The notes under the pieces: generated by a model
What the model saw: the letters and a program-made list of their open reading frames with translations, nothing else
The model's database searches: none
Told to the model about the DNA's origin: nothing
Translations under genes and position numbers: made by a program
Shown here: piece after piece, positions 53,501-60,273 of the stretch
Numbering within the stretch: the stretch's first letter is position 1
Layout: each line of letters starts with the position of its first letter
Source: Catalinimonas sp038039535
GTDB lineage: Bacteria > Bacteroidota > Bacteroidia > Cytophagales > Cyclobacteriaceae
Assembly: GCF_038039535.1 (NCBI RefSeq)
Contig: NZ_JBBPHP010000038.1
Span: forward strand, 4,491-68,490
Direction of reading: 5' to 3'
DNA length: 64,000 bases

Positions 53501-54006
53501 TCTGTAACTGTACCGGTGCTGGAACCTTTGATCAATACGTTAACACCAGGTAACGCCTCACCATTGGGATCTTTCACCTGTCCACTCACCGTAATGGCCA
53601 CCACCACAAAGCGTTCTTTTTCCTCTGCACGTCTGTCCATTTTACCCACATTGATATCCTGGTTGACTCTTTTAAATTTAAGCTGTGTCTGTCTGGAGAT
53701 GTCAATTAGCAATTCGGCAAGCGACTGTATTTTCTTTTCTGAGGATACTAAAGCATCCAGATCAATGCGATTTCTATCATAGAAGAACCGCAAACCGGTT
53801 TGTTGTTCTATGAGTTGAAAAGCTGTTTCCAGCCTTACTTCATGTAGTTGCAAATCCACCATGATCTCATTGGCACTGATACGAGACTCAGGTTGAGCTT
53901 TGGTATCATTGGCCAGTAGCACTCCGTTTAGAATACAAAGGATGACCAAGCCGTAAAAAGTAAATTTTGACAACATCTTAATTAGGAGTATAGCTTTCCT
54001 TTTCAT
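50596..54006 (-). CDS. SusC/RagA-type TonB-dependent receptor, unit 2
   Basis: An 1136 aa outer-membrane importer. It has a signal peptide (about 1-37), an STN domain (about 50-120: VDLQLHEVRLETAFQLIEQQTGLRFFYDRNRID), a CarboxypepD_reg domain (VSGQVKDPNGEALPGVNVLIKG), a TonB box/plug (SEIVVVGYGEQKKVNLTGSV) and a barrel ending FSVGLNVQF. The presence of STN together with the upstream FecR-like gene indicates trans-envelope signalling. SusD follows within 10 nt. Confidence 0.96.
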   Translation of the reverse strand: MKRKAILLIKMLSKFTFYGLVILCILNGVLLANDTKAQPESRISANEIMVDLQLHEVRLETAFQLIEQQTGLRFFYDRNRIDLDALVSSEKKIQSLAELLIDISRQTQLKFKRVNQDINVGKMDRRAEEKERFVVVAITVSGQVKDPNGEALPGVNVLIKGSSTGTVTDIDGMYTLSVPNEDDVLVFSSIGYATQEVPVNGRSVIDISMQEDIQSLSEIVVVGYGEQKKVNLTGSVATVEGEKLTRRPVTNTTSMLQGQVPGLRIVQNSGEPGNEGLNVRIRGQGTFSGAGSNPLVLIDGVEGNLADLDPNNIENVSVLKDAASASIYGSRAANGVILVTTKKGKEGRFNVEYNGNYAVHTPTKLFDLITNSAEYMELWNEAKLNNGISDGLYTQEEIDLYSNATDRTLYPNADWLDIVFNPAPTQTHHLSFNGGKEGTTYNLALGIVDQQGVMKGFNYKRYNARLNITSRINDNVKFGANLALKKGDRNGPRQGSTDLFLATMSQAPTYLPQLPDGRYTYKAYDFEYNNKNPVAIVENDVLRKTVDYTINAQGWADINFTESLNWYTKAAIVGSFDKWKDWRPSVPLYNYRTGEFATDLDVGGRGLITQDEQNIYTNIFSYLQYQKQFGPHALNAQVGYSQEFNEFQYLYGFRRDFTGNLLRELNAGSPAVQNANGTTTEWAIRSFFSRLGYNFDERYLLEFNMRYDGSSRLYQDTRWGAFPSVSAGWRVSEEDFVQNAGLNWLDDLKIRASYGELGNQNIGLTRNGFDYPYPYQSLLSLTGNYPFDNANLSSGAAQVALANQDIQWETTQITDIGLDLTVFKGLSLTFDWYKKRTTDILRSSQVTGVVGLTPPTVNNGTMENTGIELNLNYRNSVQDGTFSGLRYDVNFFIDRFKNELTQFGEREISGNVIKEEGRPWDTFYMLEWVGIFQNEAEVDAAPPQYNDNTEPGDLIFKDQNGDGVVNDDDRIPIDGQYPNFEYAMNFNSSWKGFDLSFFFQGVEGRQIYVNNWGTIPFVQGSPPTTEWRDRWTEENPSTTMPKIYWGFNAPAKISRTSSYFLQDASYLRLKNLTIGYSLPSEIIERISLQKLRVYVSGDNLLTVTNYPGLDPERGGSGSFVNYPQNKIFSVGLNVQF

Positions 54007-54165
54007 AATTTGAGTTGAGTTTTGTTAAACATAGCGTTTGATAAAACTTGCCTGCTGAAGCCTGAAGGGACCAATTTCTGCTTCAGCATTCGTTTGGAGC
54101 CGGTATTGAGGGACCTTTACCGGCTCTTCATTCTAGGTAGAATTGTTTTCCATATTATTTTAGTT

Positions 54166-55164
54166 TTAGGGGTTGTTAATGAACACTTGTGTATCTTTGA
54201 GCGTGTAAGAAAATTTACAGGCATAGCTTATGCTTTCCAGTACATATTCCAAACTTTTATCTTCAAATTCTCCATTATATCTCCAGATTGGCTTACCATT
54301 GCCATTGTAGGTAAATTCTACTCCATACCAGCGTTCCAGCGTCCGGATAATTTTATCATAATCAGCGTCCTTAAAATAAAGAATGCCATCTTTCCAGCCA
54401 CTCATGGCCATTATATCAAAAGTGTCTTTGGTGAAGTTTCGTCCGGATTTGTGATAAGATGCCATTTCACCAGGGGTTAATTCCATAGCAAGCTTTCCAT
54501 AGTACTGTTGAGTGGATTGAACATTTACTTTGCCCTGTACCAATGCCACCTGAGTGAGACTATCCTCCTCATAAGCATTAAGATTGAAAGATGTGCCTAC
54601 AACCTGAATGTGTATACTAGAAGTTTGGACAATAAAAGGGCGGTTTTTATCTTCTGCTACCTCAAAAAAAGCTTCTCCACTGATGTAAACCACTCTGAGT
54701 GTATCGGAAAAACGTTCAGGAAAAATAAGCTTGCTTTCAGCATTCAATACAATGCGTGTGCCGTCAGTCAGGTTCAATGTTCGTTTTTGACCTTTTTGAG
54801 TTTCTTTTGTGAGCATTGAGACCTCGCGAGGCTGAGGTTCCTCCCGGTTGAGATAATGAAAAAGAAACAGCGTTGAAAGGATGATGAAAATTAAAGACGC
54901 AGCATATTTCCCAATATGCGAGTAAGGAATAAATCGTTTGTTCCAAACAGGTGTTTCTTTGCTGAGGTTTTGCTGAATTTTTTCAAATAACAGATTACTT
55001 TCCTCAGTAGTATGATCATCAGGCAGTCCCCATTGGGCTTCAATAAACTCTTCCAGCATATGCTCACCCTCTTCGGAATGAATCCACTTCTTTAAAAGAA
55101 CAATTTCTTCAGGATTGCATTTTCCTTGAAAATACTTGATGAGTAAAGTGCGAAGTTCTGCCAT
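54166..55164 (-). CDS. FecR-type anti-sigma factor, unit 2
   Basis: A 332 aa single-pass regulator. The cytoplasmic part is about residues 1-85, and the TM is about 88-106 (YAASLIFIILSTLFLFHYL). The periplasmic FecR domain shows RTLNLTDGTRIVLNAESKLIFP, SGEAFFEVAEDK and VVGTSFNLNAY. The C-terminal DUF4974-type domain ends the protein. It lies between the sigma gene and susC, as in unit 1. Confidence 0.95.
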   Translation of the reverse strand: MAELRTLLIKYFQGKCNPEEIVLLKKWIHSEEGEHMLEEFIEAQWGLPDDHTTEESNLLFEKIQQNLSKETPVWNKRFIPYSHIGKYAASLIFIILSTLFLFHYLNREEPQPREVSMLTKETQKGQKRTLNLTDGTRIVLNAESKLIFPERFSDTLRVVYISGEAFFEVAEDKNRPFIVQTSSIHIQVVGTSFNLNAYEEDSLTQVALVQGKVNVQSTQQYYGKLAMELTPGEMASYHKSGRNFTKDTFDIMAMSGWKDGILYFKDADYDKIIRTLERWYGVEFTYNGNGKPIWRYNGEFEDKSLEYVLESISYACKFSYTLKDTQVFINNP

Positions 55165-55283
55165 GCGAGAGTGCTCTGTTTATAATATATTAGCTCGAGC
55201 ACTGGCATTTACTCACTCGCAATAGAAAAAAATTGAAGAAGAGCAGGTAAAAAGAGAAAACAGCTCTTTTTTAAGACTGATTT

Positions 55284-55898
55284 TTAATAAATCATAAAAA
55301 CAATGGCTATACTGATAACTGCTGATGGAATATCGGACTCTTTTTCCAATTGCTGTTTAATGTATTTGAATGCCCTGTATATGTGATTTTCTACTGTTCT
55401 TTTGGATAATCCCAGTTTCAGGGCTATTTCATCATTGTTCAAGCCTTCATCTTTCCTAAGTCGAAAGATTTCTTTACGTGTGGAGGGTAGTGCCTGAATA
55501 CAACACTGTGTGTAGGCTTCAAGGTCGTTAAAAATGATTGTATTTTCGGTTTCTATATTGTAAGCTGGTTTTAGGCGGATCAGATTGCCCTGATGAGAAC
55601 TAGAAATGATGCTACGGCGAATTTTTTTGATGACAAAACGCTTGGTGAGTGTGAGTAGAAAAGCATTAAAAGAGAGGTTTTCATCCAGCTTTTGTCTTTG
55701 CTCCCAGACCAGCATAAACACATCCTGTACTATTTCTTCCGCATCTTCTTTAACCAATCCCATAGACAAGCTGACCCTAAGAATTTTTTGATGGTATTTG
55801 TCAAATAATAATCGGTAAGCCTGTCCGGAACCCGAACGTAAAGATTTTACCAAAGTGAAATCCTCCGGTTTTCTGCCCCGGTGTAAAAATAGATTCAT
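55284..55898 (-). CDS. ECF sigma factor (FecI type), unit 2
   Basis: A 204 aa ECF sigma factor. Region 2 shows YRLLFDKYHQKILRVSL, EIVQDVFMLVWEQRQ and LLTLTKRFVIKKIRR. Region 4 shows LPSTRKEIFRLRKDEGLNNDEIALKLGLSKRTVENHIYRAFKYI. As in unit 1, the protein ends in a hydrophobic tail (PSAVISIAIVFMIY). It heads the leftward unit sigma / FecR / SusC / SusD / GH95. Confidence 0.95.
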   Translation of the reverse strand: MNLFLHRGRKPEDFTLVKSLRSGSGQAYRLLFDKYHQKILRVSLSMGLVKEDAEEIVQDVFMLVWEQRQKLDENLSFNAFLLTLTKRFVIKKIRRSIISSSHQGNLIRLKPAYNIETENTIIFNDLEAYTQCCIQALPSTRKEIFRLRKDEGLNNDEIALKLGLSKRTVENHIYRAFKYIKQQLEKESDIPSAVISIAIVFMIY

Positions 55899-56121
55899 GC
55901 TCAGTGAATTAGGTTGTTGGTATTATGAAAATGCTAAATGTAACGCATAAAACTTATCCGGAATATATATACTTCATAAATATGGGCTTTAATTAAAAAA
56001 TAATGCATAATCTATTAAATTTTTAGATAATTAAGTTAAGTGCATTTGATTGTCAACGAGGATACTTACAATTGTTAATATAAATTTTGCTTTACCCAAA
56101 AGTATCTGATCAATTTGAATC

Positions 56122-56589
56122 TCATTTAACATAATTAAAGTCTCTGTACAGTCGTGGGTCAAAATAAAAAGGCTCTCTTTTAATTATTTTTACTTTTTTA
56201 AAATCTGGGTGCGATGTGTTAAGTACAAGGTTGCGCTCAAAAGGGATTACAGCTGATGGAACTGATAGGATAGGGGTGTTATTGCTTTGGTACCAGGTTG
56301 ACCCAATATCGCGACATAGATCCGGAGCACTATCTTGTTCCCACCTCTCTGGCAAATCTTTTAGTTCTACTCTTTGTATAGCTAGCTCATCAGGTATATG
56401 AATTACAATCGTCTTAAAATGAATATTTTTCAATTGACCTCTTCTGTGGACCAGGTTTTCTAGACAGGCTAATGAGCGGGATGAGGCAGCATAGATTACT
56501 TTTTCTCCTTGTTTATTCCATCTTCCTGATAAGCCAGAAGCAAATAGCTTATCAGAATATTTATTCAAGGTTATTCGAAATGCTTCCAT
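56122..56589 (-). CDS. RES-domain toxin
   Basis: A 155 aa RES-family protein; family members destroy NAD+ and arrest growth. The name-giving residues can be seen: Arg in GRWNKQGEKVIYAASS, Glu in LACLENLVH and Ser in VPSAVIPFERNLVLN. It follows the Xre/DUF2384-type antitoxin by 28 nt on the same strand, the standard order of RES-Xre type II modules. It is located beside a plasmid replication module, suggesting a stability function. Confidence 0.92.
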   Translation of the reverse strand: MEAFRITLNKYSDKLFASGLSGRWNKQGEKVIYAASSRSLACLENLVHRRGQLKNIHFKTIVIHIPDELAIQRVELKDLPERWEQDSAPDLCRDIGSTWYQSNNTPILSVPSAVIPFERNLVLNTSHPDFKKVKIIKREPFYFDPRLYRDFNYVK

Positions 56590-56617
56590 TAAAAAATATT
56601 AATCAGCATGATCAGCT

Positions 56618-57001
56618 CTACACTACGTACCCTTGCGCAATTCTTTCTAATTGTTCTGCTACCAGATCTACCCCAGTAGATGTGGCTAGCAAAAATAAAG
56701 GAAGAGTATTATTAAATTCACCAGCAGGAAGATGAAGCCAGGCTTTAAAATCCTCTGAACTTCCGAATACTTCTTCACCCAGAGTAAATAGTTCCTTTAG
56801 CTTTAAGAGTAACTCTCCTTTAAGTGTATCAAAAGGTTTGGTGGATTTACGATAGTTATCAATAGTTCTTGGATCTATTCCAAGAATTTGACTTAGCTCA
56901 TTCTTACTTAAACCTGAGTCTTGTAATAATTGATCAAAGACCTCTATACTTACACCTTCTTGTGCTTTTTGTATTAAAGAGAAATCAGTTGCTGCCTGCA
57001 T
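56618..57001 (-). CDS. Xre/DUF2384-type antitoxin
   Basis: A 127 aa antitoxin with an N-terminal helix-turn-helix (about residues 25-65: LLQDSGLSKNELSQILGIDPRTIDNYRK) and a C-terminal DUF2384 (MbcA/ParS-like) domain (LFTLGEEVFGSSEDFKAWLHLPAGEFNNTLPLFLLAT) that blocks the toxin active site. It is the first gene of the pair and probably represses it. It is divergent from the recombinase gene; a 15 bp inverted repeat lies between them. Confidence 0.92.
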   Translation of the reverse strand: MQAATDFSLIQKAQEGVSIEVFDQLLQDSGLSKNELSQILGIDPRTIDNYRKSTKPFDTLKGELLLKLKELFTLGEEVFGSSEDFKAWLHLPAGEFNNTLPLFLLATSTGVDLVAEQLERIAQGYVV

Positions 57002-57120
57002 AATATAAATTTGTTGGGGTTTTCTCTATATACGAAAAAATTCCATGCCTTAGCGAAAATTTGCTTATATTTTTCATTTCAGGATAAGTTTTCCATTCAC
57101 AAACCGAAAACCACACTTCC

Positions 57121-57154
57121 GAACATTTTACAAACGAGCGTTTGTAAAATGTTC
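57121..57154. repeat. Perfect 15 bp inverted repeat (operator or recombination site)
   Basis: GAACATTTTACAAAC and GTTTGTAAAATGTTC are exact complements around the 4-base spacer GAGC. It lies 25 bp before the recombinase ATG and 119 bp before the antitoxin start, in the divergent promoter region. Without a T-tract it is unlikely to be a terminator. It may bind the recombinase (res-type site) or a repressor. Confidence 0.7.
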
Positions 57155-57179
57155 AAAATGGTTTTAGCTTGCTGTCGAC

Positions 57180-57848
57180 ATGAAATTTATCGCATACTAT
57201 AGAGTTTCAACCAAAGCACAGGGGAGATCAGGGCTTGGATTGGAAGGGCAAAAGAAAGCTGTATACCGATTCTTGAAAGACAATGATCAAATTGTGCAAG
57301 AATATGTAGAGGTAGAATCGGGTAAAAGGAACAATCGTCCCGAACTAGAGAAGGCTATTCAGCATGTACAACAGATAGAAGGCAAGCTATTGATTGCTAA
57401 GTTGGACAGGTTGAGCCGAAATGCACGCTTCATTTTTACACTACGTGATACCCATGTTCCTTTTGTGGCCGCTGACATGCCGGATGCCAATAATTTAACA
57501 GTGGGTATTATGGCTGTGCTTGCCGATCATGAGAGGCAGATGATTAGTGAGCGTACTCATGCTGCCTTACAAGCTTTGATAGCGCGGGGCAAACAGTTAG
57601 GAACTCCTGATAATCTTAATGAAAAAGCAAGAATGTTAGGAGAGAAGATAAGAGTGAAAAATGCATATTTTCACCCTAATAATAGAAGAGCAGGTGCTTT
57701 TGCAATTTCTTTATATAAACAAAGGTTGAATTATACAGAAATTGCTCGTCAACTGAATGAGCATGGCTTTACTACACGCCGCAACTGCTCATTTACACAC
57801 GTGCAGGTTAAGCGGCTTATTGAGCGATATGATGCATCGTATAAATAA
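57180..57848 (+). CDS. Serine recombinase (resolvase family), plasmid-type
   Basis: A 222 aa recombinase. The catalytic part begins MKFIAYYRVSTKAQGRSGLG (Ser at residue 10), followed by LLIAKLDRLSRNARFIF and LADHERQMISERTHAAL. The C-terminal extension has a helix-turn-helix (YTEIARQLNEHGFTTRRNCSFTHVQVKRLI). It belongs to a different subgroup from the one at 36646-37218. It is 27 nt upstream of the replication initiator gene, probably in one transcript. Such enzymes resolve plasmid multimers. Confidence 0.92.
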   Translation: MKFIAYYRVSTKAQGRSGLGLEGQKKAVYRFLKDNDQIVQEYVEVESGKRNNRPELEKAIQHVQQIEGKLLIAKLDRLSRNARFIFTLRDTHVPFVAADMPDANNLTVGIMAVLADHERQMISERTHAALQALIARGKQLGTPDNLNEKARMLGEKIRVKNAYFHPNNRRAGAFAISLYKQRLNYTEIARQLNEHGFTTRRNCSFTHVQVKRLIERYDASYK

Positions 57849-57875
57849 TAAATTTATATTGGAAAAATTTCTACT

Positions 57876-58976
57876 ATGAGCAAACAGGAACTAACCACTC
57901 GTTTTGATAAAAATCTTGCCCATAATACTTATGACTTCAATAAATATAAGGAAGATGCCACTCTAATACGAAATCTGGTAGTATACCTGGCTTTTAGCTA
58001 TCAGGAAGATTTGTGGGGATACGGAACGCTAGATCCGGTGAAATTTGCTAAACATATGGGCTATAAAGATCACAGAAGTCTTTATAAAAAAGTTAGTAGC
58101 CCCGCTCAGCTTGAAAATCTTAGTGCAGGGGAGATAAAGCAAATCAAAGAAGACCCTAACGAATACATATGGGATGATTTGTTGGATAATGCCCTCTATA
58201 AAATGGCTCATCAACCCTTATCACTTAGCTTTGGAGGAAGAGCAGCATCTGGTGAGAATTTCTATGGAATTAAGACTATGTTAATCCTTACCTCTGTAAA
58301 TGTCTACTTTGATGAGAAAAATCCACAGAAACGCTACTATAAATTTAAAGCTAGCGGTGAATTCTTGAGTAACCTATCAAGATACTTTTTAACGCTTAAT
58401 CTAAAATCCTTTACTGTATTAAGAGAGAACCGTCTTCAGCCCTTGTACCTTTACCTTTGTAATCTAAGAGAAACCTTGAAACTCAAAAAAGAATTGGGTA
58501 CACCTGGGTTTGATTTGATTTGCAAACAGGCTGGCATAGGTGACAAAGAAGCCAAGCAAAGGAAGAAGAAGGTGAATCAAAAGCTAGGGACAATTCAGAA
58601 AAAGGCACCTGAACTTGGGTTACAGTGGGATTGGGAGAAGAATGGTCGTTTCAATTACAAATTAGTGATATGGTTTGAGTATCAAGACAGTGATAAGATG
58701 CTAGACCGACAACAACATAATCTATTCTTTATGCGTATCCTGGTACGCTTGCTTTACCAAGAATTTTGTAAGTTCCATACTCAAGCACAGGCACAAGATA
58801 TTGAGGATAGAGTCGTTTTTTACCAATGGTTGGCAAAGCCCGATAAGGATTCTGATGTCAAACGTTCTGCTATCTGCAACGCATTTCTCCAACATTATGG
58901 AAAGACAATTGATGCTTATGATAATCAAGTATGGTCAGTATTTAGGTCTTTAGATCAATTAGAAGTATTAGCTTAA
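57876..58976 (+). CDS. Plasmid replication initiator protein (Rep_3/RepB-like)
   Basis: A 366 aa protein with the layout of iteron-binding initiators: two winged-helix domains, the first about residues 40-200 (NFYGIKTMLILTSVNVYF, LSRYFLTLNLKSFTVL, LQPLYLYLCNLRETLKLKKELG) and the second about 205-330. The assignment rests mainly on what follows: an array of ten 18-19 bp repeats starts 9 nt after the stop. It lies downstream of a resolvase gene, as in many Bacteroidota plasmids. Confidence 0.8.
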   Translation: MSKQELTTRFDKNLAHNTYDFNKYKEDATLIRNLVVYLAFSYQEDLWGYGTLDPVKFAKHMGYKDHRSLYKKVSSPAQLENLSAGEIKQIKEDPNEYIWDDLLDNALYKMAHQPLSLSFGGRAASGENFYGIKTMLILTSVNVYFDEKNPQKRYYKFKASGEFLSNLSRYFLTLNLKSFTVLRENRLQPLYLYLCNLRETLKLKKELGTPGFDLICKQAGIGDKEAKQRKKKVNQKLGTIQKKAPELGLQWDWEKNGRFNYKLVIWFEYQDSDKMLDRQQHNLFFMRILVRLLYQEFCKFHTQAQAQDIEDRVVFYQWLAKPDKDSDVKRSAICNAFLQHYGKTIDAYDNQVWSVFRSLDQLEVLA

Positions 58977-58984
58977 ATTTACTT

Positions 58985-59214
58985 GTTACCTAACTGACCA
59001 CCCTTATTTCTTTTCTTTGTTTATATAAAGGTATACAGATTTCAACAGATATTTTGCTCCCCCTTAAATGTCCTAGATCCAGCTTTTTAAATGTAGACCG
59101 TTACCTAACCGACCACCCTTATTTCATTTCTCTGCTCATATAAAGATATATAGCTTTCAACAGATTTTTTGCTCTCTATTAAATGACCTAAATACAGCTT
59201 TTTGGATATAGACC
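58985..59214 (+). repeat. Tandem 115 bp direct repeat within the origin
   Basis: Two diverged copies (58985-59099 and 59100-59214) share the iteron, a CCCTTATTTC segment, a TATATAAAG-like stretch, TTTCAACAGAT, TTTTGCTC and CAGCTTTTT in the same order. Each begins with an iteron; a third iteron follows at the same 115 bp spacing. Confidence 0.8.
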
Positions 59215-59453
59215 GTTACCTAACTGGCCACCGTTGTATATATTTACAAGTCCCACATACAATTACTTCACCTGTTACTTAACTGACCACGTTCCGTTAC
59301 CCAATTAACCACCTACAGTTACCTAACAGGCCACACCCCGTTACCTAATTGGCCACTCCTTACCATACCGTTACCTAACTAACCACCAATAAATAACCAA
59401 AACCATCAGAGATGTAGATAAAAGCCATATAACCGTTACCTAATCAACCACCC

Positions 59454-59491
59454 TTTTATATATTCTTTTAAATACCTTTATATAATATAAT
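59454..59491 (+). other. AT-rich tract, likely duplex-unwinding element
   Basis: A stretch of almost pure A and T lies between the ninth and the inverted tenth iteron. Position and composition suit the DNA-unwinding element of an iteron origin. No good DnaA box was found beside it. Confidence 0.5.
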
Positions 59492-59510
59492 AGGTGGTCA
59501 ATTACGTAAC

Positions 59511-59856
59511 ACCAAAAGAGGTTTTAGAGGCATATACAGAATAGCAGTTTGTTCACTTAACATAATCTTTATTATGTAACCTTAAAAGTATGTAATAACT
59601 AACTGGCAATTTAGAGAGTGAAATTTTTTATATAAAAAGAGAGTGTTGCGGCCTAACGGTGTGTGTATATGAACCATACAACCGGAATAAACTGCCGAAT
59701 CTGCATATCTGGCCGACGCTATCCCTAGCAAGTTGCTCCTCAGCAGAGCTTGATCCGTTTCACGCGGCATTGCTAATGTACACTCTACATATCAAAAAAA
59801 CAAACGTCATAAAGCAATAACCCTATCAATAACATTTGTTACTGTGGGACTAGATA
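59511..59856. other. Gap right of the origin
   Basis: In these 346 bases I see no convincing gene. From about 59645 to 59770 the DNA is more GC-rich and contains short complementary words, so a structured RNA or a replication-related site is possible, but no family is recognised. Confidence 0.3.
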
Positions 59857-60192
59857 TCAAGCTACTTGGGGAATAGCTATATCCTCCGCTTGGTCAAAAC
59901 GGGACACGTTTACCTTCCAGCATTCCAAATTCTTACTGTGTTGAGTTTGTTGAACACATTGAATCAATGCCGTTACATCTTCGTACCATCTGATTTGTAT
60001 GCTTAGAATGTCAAATCTGATATATACCTGAACCGGTTTTGTTAACCATCGCAGCATATAGATTTCAAATTCATCCCAGTTTTCAAAGCTAACACTCCCT
60101 ATAAATTGATTTTTATACACCATTATTACCCTCATAAAAATTGGCATTTTATCCAGAGTTGGTAATTTGTATGTATTGATTAAAAAGTACAA
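59857..60192 (-). CDS. Hypothetical protein (111 aa)
   Basis: A small soluble protein rich in aromatic and charged residues (FENWDEFEIYMLRWLTKPVQVYIRFDILSIQIRWYEDVTALIQCVQQTQ). The true start may be the internal Met at about residue 16 or 20. No family or motif is recognised. It lies between the origin and the hybrid kinase, on the kinase strand but 81 nt beyond the kinase stop. Confidence 0.45.
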   Translation of the reverse strand: MYFLINTYKLPTLDKMPIFMRVIMVYKNQFIGSVSFENWDEFEIYMLRWLTKPVQVYIRFDILSIQIRWYEDVTALIQCVQQTQHSKNLECWKVNVSRFDQAEDIAIPQVA

Positions 60193-60273
60193 TCATCAAT
60201 AACTAGTATTGTAGTACTTGTATTTATGTATTTTTGCCAGCTAGCACTCAATATTAGTGTGAAGTGGAGGTTA

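Larger units (their letters stand above)
58985..59510 (+). repeat. Iteron array: plasmid-type replication origin
   Basis: Nine direct copies and one inverted copy of the consensus CGTTACCTAAYTRRCCACC. Copies begin (at the G) at 58985, 59100, 59215, 59274, 59296, 59318, 59340, 59370 and 59435; the inverted one is 59493-59510. Four copies (59274-59340) are spaced exactly 22 bp apart. Right beside the rep gene, this is the pattern of an iteron-regulated oriV. Confidence 0.88.

Noticed and set aside
58985..59510. CRISPR array
   Set aside because: Repeats are spaced irregularly (22 to 115 bp), one is inverted, several carry substitutions, and no cas gene is present. Iterons next to rep explain them.
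59582..59770. 62 aa minus-strand frame right of the origin
   Set aside because: No protein-like pattern and no start context; more likely non-coding DNA.
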